Below, in pieces: positions 47,001 to 54,620 of a stretch of 64,000 bases of DNA. Location: contig CALCCE010000021.1 of assembly GCA_937899835.1 (NCBI GenBank), forward strand, positions 1 through 64,000, read 5' to 3'. Made by a program: the position numbers and the translations under genes. The notes beneath the pieces are model-generated. The model was given only the letters and a program-made list of their open reading frames with translations. It was not told the origin of the DNA and ran no database searches. The stretch's first letter is position 1. Each line of letters opens with the position of its first letter. The DNA comes from an uncultured Flavobacteriales bacterium (GTDB lineage Bacteria > Bacteroidota > Bacteroidia > Flavobacteriales_G > Salibacteraceae).

Positions 47001-47552
47001 AATAGAAGTAATGTAGTTGTCTTCCAACTCGGCTTTCGCATTCTCCAGCTCATTGATCATTTCTGCCAGCCGTTGCTGGATTTCGGCAGTGTAAGTGGCA
47101 TCGTGGGTAAACTCCTTTTTGTCTTCGTTGTACTTCACAAAACCGATCGGTTCGTTGAGTACACTCATATCGAAACCAGGAATCTTCTTAAACAGTCCAA
47201 CTCCACACTTGAACTCAAAGCCAAAAGCCCCCCGATCAGAGGGTACGTTGCGCGTGTCGAACTTGAGTTTTTTAGATGCGTAGCCATTTTTAGCGAATAC
47301 TACCGTGTAGTCGTTTTCAAAATCGAGGATCACCTCAAAACTTCCATCGTCTACGGGTACCTTGTCCACCAGTTTATTGCCCACATACACCAGCACTTCG
47401 GCACCGGCCAGTTTCGACTTTTCTTCTTTGATGGAGCCGTGAATACGCAGCTTGCCTTCTACTTGCGAAAGTACCTTTTGCACCGTGGCACTGCACATAA
47501 GCAGAAAGACCATTAAGAGCAGTCTTACAAAGTATGTAGGTAATTTTCTCAA
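44076..47552 (-). CDS. Exported protein with 14 TPR-like repeats
   Basis: A 1158-residue protein. A TTG start at 47552 gives the signal peptide (LPTYFVRLLLMVFLLMCSA); the next ATG in frame would shorten it to a poor one. Residues 30-150 form a small beta domain of the CarboxypepD_reg type (LRIHGSIKEEKSKLAGAEVL). Residues 180-1073 are 14 copies of a helical repeat around YQxLIxxADxAFxxKxYxxA and ALxxKPxExYPxxxIxEID, joined by Ala/Glu/Lys coiled linkers. The last 85 residues form a separate conserved-looking domain (KFVDELAQKYPEGVTEEI to SEFVFNTET). A long cell-envelope scaffold is the likely role; it is not recognised more precisely. Confidence 0.85.
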   Translation of the reverse strand: MRKLPTYFVRLLLMVFLLMCSATVQKVLSQVEGKLRIHGSIKEEKSKLAGAEVLVYVGNKLVDKVPVDDGSFEVILDFENDYTVVFAKNGYASKKLKFDTRNVPSDRGAFGFEFKCGVGLFKKIPGFDMSVLNEPIGFVKYNEDKKEFTHDATYTAEIQQRLAEMINELENAKAELEDNYITSIEDGDRALKDGDYFNARIQYEAALKLKPEEKYPTNQLTKLDKLESDSEATQKKYDDLITKADGLLGSESYDDARLTYQEASTVKPKEKYPKEKISEIDKKLKELKEQQAALAKEEADVRAQEEKFKQLVTDADNAFKDKNYDLAKKGYEAALEIKADAPRPTNQLKAIGVLEEEARAESALAEKYQEAIDRADKAFRAKDWETARVAYKDALAVKESETYPADQLKAIDSALADAEKAAADAEYQAIIDKADKAFKAQEWEAAKSEYNNALAKRPGESYPTAQLAAIDEAIANAAKEKADEFYNNLIADADKAFKERDWETARNGYRDALAMRSNAEHPTLQLKEIDRIIASDALAEKDAQYQKFIDDGDKAFKDESFDAAKAAYREALGVKPDETYPNEQIAAIDKIIVDRKSAEAAAEAEERQYQDLITTADAAFDSQDYETAQDGYRKALGVREEEKYPQKRLDEIEGLLAEMAADKAAKAEAEAEAKRIQEQYDAQIAKADGEFDKDQLQVARASYQEALKMKENAGYPLERIRKIDEMIAEKASAEEAAKLAAEKEAKYQKFIQLADAAFDNEDWKEARKQYTAARDAKPDEDYPQERITAIANLLDEQEKAAAEAAELAKKQEQYQSLIADADKAFEKKEYAQSKGLYQQAQGVMSEEPYPGTRIAEIDGLLAEMADKEAAAKAAKEKEQEYQRLIAQADKDFGAKEYVQAKSGYEAALKVKTDAPYPPRKIKEIEGILADIAAKEKANQAAKDAELQKEQEYKDLISKADGLLASNEFEQAKASYQMAIDIKPKEAYPREKISEIAKRKAAMAREAEEKRIAAEREKARQEKYDRLIAAADGSFDNKQYGAAKRDYLEAKKVKPEEDYPQKRLDEIGELIAAMGTTKPKETDSETKEEKFVDELAQKYPEGVTEEITKEATKTIITRIVVRDGKGDEYKKVVHNWGGKFFFKNGESISEFVFNTETVK
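44334..47015 (-). repeat. Protein-coding tandem repeat array (14 units)
   Basis: The region encodes residues 180-1073 of the 1158-residue protein. I count 14 units of about 45 residues, separated by Ala/Glu/Lys-rich linkers of variable length. Each unit ends with a Tyr-Pro and an Ile-Asp or similar pair. Units differ in sequence, so the array is old rather than a recent expansion. Confidence 0.75.
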
Positions 47553-47785
47553 CGATTGAAGTTCGGTTGGTCGAGATTCAGATGAGTTTTACGTGGGGGC
47601 TGCTTAACGAGGTTATTTTCCGTCTTAACAAATCTGATGCCGCTATCACAAACAAAGTTAACCTAAACAATAGAATTGAACACGAACAGAAGGCATTGGA
47701 AGGTAGAAGTCGAAATTGGCAAGGACTTTTATAATGCTTCTTTGGTTTAGTTTCACTCAATAAACGTTTGGATGTGGGTTTTCGT

Positions 47786-48403
47786 TTATTGGTTTTCAGG
47801 GTTTTCGTCCACCGCTTCCTCCTTCTCCTCCGGTTCTTTTTTCTTTTTTCGTTTTGCCTTCCGTTGCTCCCGGGCAATTTCGAGTATTTGATATTCCACT
47901 TCGTACCGCCGGTTTTCGGACCGCAGCGCTTCGGGATAAAAACCAGGCGGCCCATGGGGAACATCTGGTATTGCTTGCCAAGCCAAAAAGCCTATGGGGT
48001 CGACCACAAAGTTTTCGTCTACCCCCGATGAGGTAGGAAAAAGTTTTACATTGATGGAAAGCCGCTGCGGTTTTTCGGGCAGCAATTCAAGTGAAGCATT
48101 TCGGGTATCAACTTGGATTGTTTTACCAACAAATTCGGGGTAAACTAAACGAATCCAATACACCGAATCATAGGCCAACACCAGGGTAATACTCGAATCG
48201 AAGGTTTGCACTGGTTGCCGATCTTGCATCAAGGTATCCCACAAATGGCATTTTCCTTGCAAGATGGGTTCGTCTGCCCCCGGCAGCTGCACTTGAACAT
48301 TGATTTGCAATTGAAGCGCAGTATCGCTCTGCCCCAATAGCTCCAGCGAGAAGGTAAGCGAAAGAATCGCTAATATTGACCGAAAGCAGTTGTTGAAATG
48401 CAT
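47786..48403 (-). CDS. Exported protein of unknown function
   Basis: A 205-residue protein with a signal peptide (about 1-25, ILAILSLTFSLELLGQ). The mature part is beta-rich (QLQINVQVQLPGADEPILQG and TIQVDTRNASLELLP) and resembles in outline the N-terminal domain of the neighbouring repeat protein (both have VDTRN or DTRN after a strand). It ends in a very charged Lys/Glu tail (EQRKAKRKKKKEPEEK). It lies about 230 bp upstream of that gene on the same strand. No known domain is recognised. Confidence 0.7.
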   Translation of the reverse strand: MHFNNCFRSILAILSLTFSLELLGQSDTALQLQINVQVQLPGADEPILQGKCHLWDTLMQDRQPVQTFDSSITLVLAYDSVYWIRLVYPEFVGKTIQVDTRNASLELLPEKPQRLSINVKLFPTSSGVDENFVVDPIGFLAWQAIPDVPHGPPGFYPEALRSENRRYEVEYQILEIAREQRKAKRKKKKEPEEKEEAVDENPENQ

Positions 48404-48438
48404 GGGGTGGTTCTACCCCGAAAAAATACTCAAATCAC

Positions 48439-49581
48439 ATGGGATCAGAAGCAAAGGTGATGGTTTTGGGTGCCGGTATGGTCGGTCATGTAATGGCCCT
48501 GGACCTGGCACCGCACTTTCAGGTAGTCGTACTCGATCATGATACCGGGCGGTTGAAGCCCCTGGAAGCACGAGGACTAAGTACTCAGGTGGTGGACTTT
48601 AAGCAGACGCAAGCACTGAAAACTGCCGTTACCGAAGCTGATGTAGTGGTTGGGGCCGTTCCGGGATACCTGGGTTTTGAAACCCTGAAAGCGGTTCTGG
48701 AAACCGGTACACCAGTGGTAGACATTTCTTTCTTTCCTGAAAATGCTTCGGAGCTCCATGCACTGGCAGTAGAAAACCAAACTACTGCTTTGGTAGATTT
48801 TGGTGTAGCTCCTGGTATGGACAACCTTATTCTTGGGTATTGGTCACAACGGGCCAACATTGAAAAATTTGAATGCCTGGTAGGCGGACTGCCCCGACAG
48901 CGCAACTTACCTTACGAGTACAAAGCTCCTTTCTCTCCCATCGATGTGATAGAAGAATACACCCGGCCGGCTCGTTTTCGCAGATTGGGTCAAGAAATCG
49001 TGAAAGAGGCTCTATCAGAACCCGAAATGCACCATTTTGAAAAGGTAGGACACCTCGAAGCTTTTCTGACGGACGGTTTGCGGTCATTGCTAAGCTCCTA
49101 TCCTCAAATACCAAACATGGTAGAAAAGACCTTGCGCTATCCCGGTCATCGGGCCAAAATGGAAACCCTGCGCGATGGCGGATTTTTTAACAATCAACCC
49201 ATAAAAGTGGGCAATCAGGAAATAATTCCACTGGAGGCCACCGCTGCCTTGCTCTTGAAGCAGTGGGAATTGGGTCCTCAAGAGGAAGAGTTTACGGTAA
49301 TGCGGGTTTCGGTTGCCGGACAAAAAGCAAATCAGGCCTGGAAGACCGTATATGACCTATACGATGAACGCGATTCGAAAACCGGCTTCTCCTCCATGGC
49401 ACGAACGACTGGCTTTACTTGCGCTGCTGGCGTTCACCTCTTTCTTTCCAAGCGTTTTACCGACTACGGAGTTTTCCCTCCCGAAAAAGTGGGCGAAAAG
49501 ACGGGATGTTTTGAATTTGTTTTGGAGTATTTGGCCGAACGTGGAGTACACTACCAACTGAGCGAAACGGTGGCTGGTTAA
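48439..49581 (+). CDS. Saccharopine-dehydrogenase-family oxidoreductase
   Basis: A 380-residue NAD(P)-dependent oxidoreductase with a Rossmann fold at the N-terminus (VMVLGAGMVGHVMALDLA). It shows the saccharopine-dehydrogenase C-terminal layout, including DVVVGAVPGYLGF, VDISFFPENASEL, DFGVAPGMDNLILG and the C-terminal FSSMARTTGFTCA region. Members make or break the saccharopine link in lysine metabolism or act as lysine 6-dehydrogenase-like enzymes. Length fits the single-domain lysine dehydrogenase group. Its stop overlaps that of the convergent B12 gene by 4 bp. The true substrate is not readable. Confidence 0.85.
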   Translation: MGSEAKVMVLGAGMVGHVMALDLAPHFQVVVLDHDTGRLKPLEARGLSTQVVDFKQTQALKTAVTEADVVVGAVPGYLGFETLKAVLETGTPVVDISFFPENASELHALAVENQTTALVDFGVAPGMDNLILGYWSQRANIEKFECLVGGLPRQRNLPYEYKAPFSPIDVIEEYTRPARFRRLGQEIVKEALSEPEMHHFEKVGHLEAFLTDGLRSLLSSYPQIPNMVEKTLRYPGHRAKMETLRDGGFFNNQPIKVGNQEIIPLEATAALLLKQWELGPQEEEFTVMRVSVAGQKANQAWKTVYDLYDERDSKTGFSSMARTTGFTCAAGVHLFLSKRFTDYGVFPPEKVGEKTGCFEFVLEYLAERGVHYQLSETVAG

Positions 49582-50618
49582 GGATAGAAGACAATTCTTC
49601 CTGGAATGATGCCGGTGGAAAAACTGCCTAACAAGGTTCCATCGGTAGCACACCGCAATACCTCACCTTCCTGTAGGTAATCTTTGGCATCTCCCAAATA
49701 TACCTCTCCCGTATTGGGTGCCACTTCAATGCTGTAAAACCGGGTGCCGGTTGCGGGAGCAACAAAGGGTTCTTCGATGAGCTGAGGGCTACTGATCTCG
49801 AAACGGCTCACCGTCTTGGAGAGCAAGTAAACCCAATTGTTGGTGGAATCGATGGCCAACCAGGCAATGGGCTGATCGTTGGATATTTCTATAGAATCGG
49901 TCACCTGTTGAGAACTTTGATCGATGCGGTAAAGCATGGTGTTGTAATCCGGTGCTTCTTTGGTACCGCAAACCCAAATGGTATTTTTATCATCCAACAG
50001 TATATCGTTCGGGTCAACCCCTAAAGGAATCGCACTTTCTATCTGATCGTTGTCAGGATTTAAGATCAATACCTCCCGATTCCCGTCTTTGTGGCACGCC
50101 CAAATTTTATCTTCTACCACAATCATTTTCTCCACCCATCCATTTACTGGAATGGTGGCGGCAATGTCAAGTGAGGAGAGGCGTACCTTGTAAATTTGGT
50201 CTTCATACAAATCGGACACATAGCCGAAAGTTGCTCCAAACGGCAACAGGTAGCGAGGAGAATTGAATCCAGTTCCAGTAAGCTCTACGGTAAAGGTGTT
50301 GAGGTCGATTTTCTCAATCTTTTGGCTGTTGTTGACCACCAGATAGCCGGTTTGATCAACAATGGTAAGCGATTGGGCCACATCACCAGGCCCTACCCCG
50401 TTGGACGCCTCGAATATGGTTTGCCACACTTCTCCATTGGTCGGATTAAAATAAGTGACACTGGCATTGCCAAAAGTGAAATTGCCCTCGTTAAGCACAA
50501 AAACGCTACCCGGCTGAAAGTCTCCTTCGGGTACACAAGGCGGAGCACCATCGTCTGGATTGCAACCGAGCAAAGCCAGCAGCACCATCGATAGTCCAAA
50601 GAAAGTTTTCCAATTCAC
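49578..50618 (-). CDS. YncE/BtuG-like surface lipoprotein beta-propeller of the B12 operon
   Basis: A 346-residue lipoprotein: signal ending ALLGCNPDD gives the lipidated Cys. The rest is a YncE-type beta-propeller with blade repeats such as SVFVLNEGNFTFGNASVTYF, IWACHKDGNREVLILNPDND and NTIWVCGTKEAPDYNTMLYR. It is the third gene of the operon behind the cobalamin riboswitch. Its GTG start overlaps the receptor stop by 4 bp. In other Bacteroidota, such propellers (BtuG) bind B12 outside the cell with very high affinity and sit on the BtuB receptor, so the same role is likely here. Confidence 0.85.
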   Translation of the reverse strand: MNWKTFFGLSMVLLALLGCNPDDGAPPCVPEGDFQPGSVFVLNEGNFTFGNASVTYFNPTNGEVWQTIFEASNGVGPGDVAQSLTIVDQTGYLVVNNSQKIEKIDLNTFTVELTGTGFNSPRYLLPFGATFGYVSDLYEDQIYKVRLSSLDIAATIPVNGWVEKMIVVEDKIWACHKDGNREVLILNPDNDQIESAIPLGVDPNDILLDDKNTIWVCGTKEAPDYNTMLYRIDQSSQQVTDSIEISNDQPIAWLAIDSTNNWVYLLSKTVSRFEISSPQLIEEPFVAPATGTRFYSIEVAPNTGEVYLGDAKDYLQEGEVLRCATDGTLLGSFSTGIIPGRIVFYP

Positions 50619-52612
50619 GACTTACCGAATTGATAGCGAAGGGAAATGGCATACTGCCTGCCGGGCATCGGCCGGTTGAGAATCGCCTGGTAATTGACAT
50701 TCAACACATTGCGCACTTCTCCCCTTAATTGCCAGTGGCCAATTTTACTTTTCCAGTTCCGATGGGCACTGAGGTGCAGCAATTGAAAAGCGGGTAAGCC
50801 ATCGGTATTGGCATTGTTGGTAAACCGTTCGCCGGTGAACTGCCAATGGACGTTCATTTGATAAGCTTTGCGCTGAAGGCCAAACCGTTGATTGAATTGA
50901 TGGACCGGAACATAAAGCAATTGCTTTCCTTCAGCTGCATCACCCGGAAAAGCCGGCTCCCGGTTGACAGCCCGGGTGTACGCATAATTTCCGCTCCAAA
51001 CGAATTGGTAAACGCCCCAATCAAGGTTCCAATTCAACTTGGTCTCTATGCCATAGTGATCTACCGTCCGTAAATTTTGGGGCGACCAAAAACCACTTTC
51101 CAAAGGCGACCACAGAATCCAGTCGCGGATGACCCCATAAAATCCAGCTACTTCGAAATCGAGTTCGGTTGGCCCCTTCGATGGCCTCCAAAGCCAATTG
51201 GAAGCCAATTCGTAATGCCACCCCACTTCAGTTCTTAAATTAGGATTGCCTCCGGGATTCCAGTACAAATCGTTGAGACTGGGGATACGTAACGTGCGGG
51301 TGGCGTTTCCTCGAATCTGCCAGGCAGGTCGCAACCGATAGTTAATACCGACTGCAGGTTGTAGCGGAAGTCGCTCTTCGTTGTTCCACTCCTGGCGCAC
51401 CAGGGTATTTAGCGAAAGCCGATGGTGAGCTTGCCACTCCCCTTGAATTTGACCTCCGGGCCGCACTTGTTGCTGGCGGCTGCCAATGCCGGTGGAACTC
51501 GCCTGAAAGTAGTCGAGGTTGGCTTTGGCCTTCAAGGTCCAGTTTTGCAGGCCGGTATACTGGGCTTGCAACGTGGGATGAAAACCATCGGTAGCGAAGC
51601 GCGAAAAAATTTGTGCACTGCGGTCCTGGTATTGCAGCTGATCGTGTGTGTAACCGGTACGTGCCAACCACCGCCAATCGGTCATCGCGGTATTTTCCCA
51701 TTCAGCCATGGCGCGGTGCACCTGGTCTTGCTGATCCTGCTGGCTAATGGCCGTGGAAGTTAGCAACCCGGGAAGTTGACGGTCGCTGCCCGCATACATA
51801 TAGCGCACAGCCACACGGTTGGTAGACGACGGCCGCCAATAGAGTTCTTGCTGCAGGCCGGATTGCTCCAACCCTGCGTGCTCCATTTCTTCTACCGGCT
51901 CATTGATGCGGCTAGTGTTGCGGTACTCAAAATTGTTTTCTGCCTGGATAGCATACCAGCGGGTAACCGCCTGTAGTTTTCCTTTGCCGTACCGCAACTG
52001 GGTCGATACCCGGTGATCGCCAAAGCTGGCCGTGCGCAAAAACACCTGGCCACGAAAACCGTCATCAAAACGCGTGTTGCCTTTGAGGTTAACGGCTCCC
52101 CCCAATCCTCCGCTGCCCAAACCAAGGCTGGCTCCGCCATGGCCCAGGTACAATTGATCGGCGAAAGCAATTGGCACCAAGGCCAAATCGGTGTGCCCCA
52201 ACGTAGGTGTGTTGGCCGGAATACCGTTCCAAAATAGTTGAGTATGAGAGGCTCCCGTGCCCCGAAAAGAAACGGTAGCAAGGGAGCCTATGCCATAAGA
52301 TTTTACAAAAACCGGTGTAGTCTCGCTCAAGACGTCGGCAACCGATTGCCCTTGATAAGCATTGAGCGTAACCGAATCTAATTTTGTGCCAGTGAATCCG
52401 TTGAGGTGCTCTGCTCCTAAAAAACTGTTGGCCACCACCATGCCTTGAGGCAGCAAGATGGTATCGTTCAAACCGCCTACCGAATCGGTTTCGGCTTGTG
52501 CCCAACCCTTCGTGCTCACCAGGGAGAACAGACCCATACATAGCCCACAGCAAAGCGGGAAAAGCAATCGGCCGGATCGACCTTTAATTAAGAGCAGGAG
52601 CGGATTTCTCAA
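50615..52612 (-). CDS. btuB: BtuB-like TonB-dependent outer-membrane receptor
   Basis: A 665-residue outer-membrane transporter. After a signal peptide from a TTG start at 52612 (MGLFSLVSTKGWAQ is the end of it) comes the plug domain (QGQSVADVLSETTPVFVKSY, SVSFRGTG as TVSFRGTGASHTQLFWNG, then GGLGGAVNLKGN) and a large barrel ending in aromatic-type residues (YAISLRYQFGKS). The plug layout is that of vitamin B12 receptors. The gene is preceded 6 bp upstream by a riboswitch-controlled propeller gene and overlaps the lipoprotein gene downstream by 4 bp. Specificity for B12 is inferred from the riboswitch. Confidence 0.87.
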   Translation of the reverse strand: MRNPLLLLIKGRSGRLLFPLCCGLCMGLFSLVSTKGWAQAETDSVGGLNDTILLPQGMVVANSFLGAEHLNGFTGTKLDSVTLNAYQGQSVADVLSETTPVFVKSYGIGSLATVSFRGTGASHTQLFWNGIPANTPTLGHTDLALVPIAFADQLYLGHGGASLGLGSGGLGGAVNLKGNTRFDDGFRGQVFLRTASFGDHRVSTQLRYGKGKLQAVTRWYAIQAENNFEYRNTSRINEPVEEMEHAGLEQSGLQQELYWRPSSTNRVAVRYMYAGSDRQLPGLLTSTAISQQDQQDQVHRAMAEWENTAMTDWRWLARTGYTHDQLQYQDRSAQIFSRFATDGFHPTLQAQYTGLQNWTLKAKANLDYFQASSTGIGSRQQQVRPGGQIQGEWQAHHRLSLNTLVRQEWNNEERLPLQPAVGINYRLRPAWQIRGNATRTLRIPSLNDLYWNPGGNPNLRTEVGWHYELASNWLWRPSKGPTELDFEVAGFYGVIRDWILWSPLESGFWSPQNLRTVDHYGIETKLNWNLDWGVYQFVWSGNYAYTRAVNREPAFPGDAAEGKQLLYVPVHQFNQRFGLQRKAYQMNVHWQFTGERFTNNANTDGLPAFQLLHLSAHRNWKSKIGHWQLRGEVRNVLNVNYQAILNRPMPGRQYAISLRYQFGKS

Positions 52613-52618
52613 ACACCA

Positions 52619-54226
52619 TTAGTTTTTCACCAAACGCACTGTTTTGGCCTGGCCTTCGGAGCGCAATTCCAACAGGTAAACGCCAGCCGACCAATCGGCT
52701 ACATTCAAAGTTACGGAATTGCCCAGCCCCAAGTTGGCCGACTGGTGGTGCAGCAAACGACCGGAAACATCGCGAATCAGAATTTGAGCGTTGGGAGCAT
52801 TCAAACCGCCAACTACCCAAAAGTTAGCCGCAGGATTCGGAAACACCTGAAGGGCTTCCAACGAATATTCTTCCACACCGATAGGATTGTTGATGTTGAT
52901 TACCAAAGTAGCAGTATCACAAAGGGAAGGGCTACCGTTATCACAAATGCTGTAGTCGATGTTTTGGGTGGCCGTGGTTCCTACAAAAGCTACAAACTCG
53001 ATGCTATCTCCATTCAAAACGGTGGCATTGCCAAAAGCGAGGGCTGTACTAATAATACTGGTCGTAAGGTCGTCTCCATCTACATCAAAATCATTGGCTT
53101 GCACATCAAATACTTTGGTGATGATGTTGGTGCTCACCGTATCGTTGAAAGCATAAGGTTGTGCATTTCCTTGACGGTAAAAAATACCAATGGCCTCTGG
53201 CGAAAAGCCGGCTTGTAGTGGCATGAGGTAGCTTCCTCCTTCGAAAATGGCTCCGGTATTGAAGGTTACAAAATCGGATTGCGTCAGATACTGGCGGTCG
53301 TTGATCGTATCGACCGCAAAGGCCAAAATGTTGGAATCCATGGCCACGGTGCTGGTAATTTGCTGGGTGGTGAGGTCCCAAACTCCGATACTGTCCATGC
53401 CAACCTGTCCGAATCCGTAGTTGCCACCGTAGCGGAAATACAATTCATTGCCATCGATGTACGCCTGGGAGCCGTAAGGGTTGGTGCTCACATTGGCTGG
53501 AATAGATACCGTGCTGGATGCCTGCGTCATTACATCATAGGAGGTAAGGCTGTTGCTGCCTTCATTCACACCGTAAATCGTGTTGCCTTCCACCAACAAA
53601 CGACCAAGGCCTTCCCCATTATTGCTGAAGGTAATGTCTCCAGCCTGTTGCAGTGTGGTGAGGTCTACCTTGGTGAGGTAACCGGCTGAATCCTGAAAAG
53701 AGGAAGAAGTAAAATTGCGCGCAATGTAAGCGGTGTCGCCAATGACAACGATATCTTTTACCGGTTCGGGAATATCAACTGAATCCACAAAAGCCAGGGT
53801 GTTTTTATCGAAAACACGCAGGTTGTGGCCCGTGATGGTGCCCCCAAATGGTCCAAACCAGTTTCCTACCAATACGTAGTTCGCACTTACCGCAATGCTG
53901 ATGGCACTTTCGGCACCGGGAGTGGTAAATTTGTTGGCCGCTACCCGTTGGCGCGTATTCAAGTTGTAAGATACGATCGAATCCTGAGCCGATACGTACA
54001 GCATAGCGTCTTCAATCGCAATGTTCTGTACCGATTGGGTTTGAATCGTATCAATGGTTTCATAAATGTCGAGCACCGGATCGTATAGTGTGATGTTGAC
54101 ATTTTCTAAAGGATCACCAAACCGCCCGCCATTGGCAATCACAATTTGGTTGACGGAAACCTGGGCCAACGCCCATTGTCCGATTAACAGGAAAACACAA
54201 GTGTAAGCAAAGGATGAAATCCTCAT
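52619..54226 (-). CDS. T9SS-secreted beta-propeller with Ig-like domain, B12 operon first gene
   Basis: A 535-residue secreted protein: signal peptide ending QWALAQ, a YncE-like propeller (about 25-360, with blades such as RVFDKNTLAFVDSVDIP and LGRLLVEGNTIYGVNEGSN). An Ig/cadherin-like domain follows (VQANDFDVDGDDLTTSI, then YSICDNGSPSLCDTATLVI). The T9SS sorting domain at the end begins LQVFPNPAANFW. It is the first gene after the cobalamin riboswitch, so it should be made when B12 is scarce. Two propellers, one lipidated and one T9SS-secreted, around one receptor is unusual; a capture role for B12 is inference. Confidence 0.85.
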   Translation of the reverse strand: MRISSFAYTCVFLLIGQWALAQVSVNQIVIANGGRFGDPLENVNITLYDPVLDIYETIDTIQTQSVQNIAIEDAMLYVSAQDSIVSYNLNTRQRVAANKFTTPGAESAISIAVSANYVLVGNWFGPFGGTITGHNLRVFDKNTLAFVDSVDIPEPVKDIVVIGDTAYIARNFTSSSFQDSAGYLTKVDLTTLQQAGDITFSNNGEGLGRLLVEGNTIYGVNEGSNSLTSYDVMTQASSTVSIPANVSTNPYGSQAYIDGNELYFRYGGNYGFGQVGMDSIGVWDLTTQQITSTVAMDSNILAFAVDTINDRQYLTQSDFVTFNTGAIFEGGSYLMPLQAGFSPEAIGIFYRQGNAQPYAFNDTVSTNIITKVFDVQANDFDVDGDDLTTSIISTALAFGNATVLNGDSIEFVAFVGTTATQNIDYSICDNGSPSLCDTATLVININNPIGVEEYSLEALQVFPNPAANFWVVGGLNAPNAQILIRDVSGRLLHHQSANLGLGNSVTLNVADWSAGVYLLELRSEGQAKTVRLVKN

Positions 54227-54344
54227 AAGTTTGGTTTTGGGTGCCGAAACACCGAGTTTAAAATGTTACACAAGCGGGAAGGGAGGAAATACCCAACAAA
54301 GGGAAGATTTCGACCTTGCTTTTATCCCGAAAGCATAGTTGAAT

Positions 54345-54557
54345 TGGTTTTTCGGCAGGTCTTCTGACTTCTCCCCCTACTAAGAGCACCTTCCCATTCC
54401 AAAAACGGAACAGTGGCCTAACGCTCAATCGGGTTGGCGAACCGAAGTTCACCGTGGATTTCACAGCTGCGGGAACAGTACCGGAATTGCTTTGAGGGCG
54501 CACCGGTTTCCCTTTTAATCCTGTCTATGAAAACAACAGGAACCGGAAAACGGGTGC
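54345..54557 (-). promoter_or_regulatory. Cobalamin (adenosylcobalamin-type) riboswitch
   Basis: Read on the minus strand, the segment shows the conserved blocks of the B12 riboswitch in order: AAAAGGGAAACCGGTG, AATTCCGGTACTGTTCCCGC with AGCTGTGA, the GCCACTG element and GGGAAGG. The closing B12 box AGTCAGAAGACCTGCC lies at 54354-54369. It lies about 120 bases before the start of the first propeller gene. Binding of cobalamin should shut off the three genes behind it. It is on the strand and in the position expected for control of the BtuB-like receptor operon. Confidence 0.95.
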
Positions 54558-54620
54558 AAATATAGCTTTATTTAAATCTATAACAAGCACCAGAAGCAGC
54601 TTAACGATTGAGGCGATGGA

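Noticed and set aside
47578-47964. A 128-codon frame on the minus strand overlapping the exported protein at 47786-48403
   Set aside because: It runs in another frame of the same strand over a gene with a good signal peptide; its product is a basic repeat-like sequence without features.
54258-54503. An 81-codon open frame on the minus strand
   Set aside because: It lies inside the cobalamin riboswitch; the bases are explained by the RNA structure and the frame has no protein-like features.
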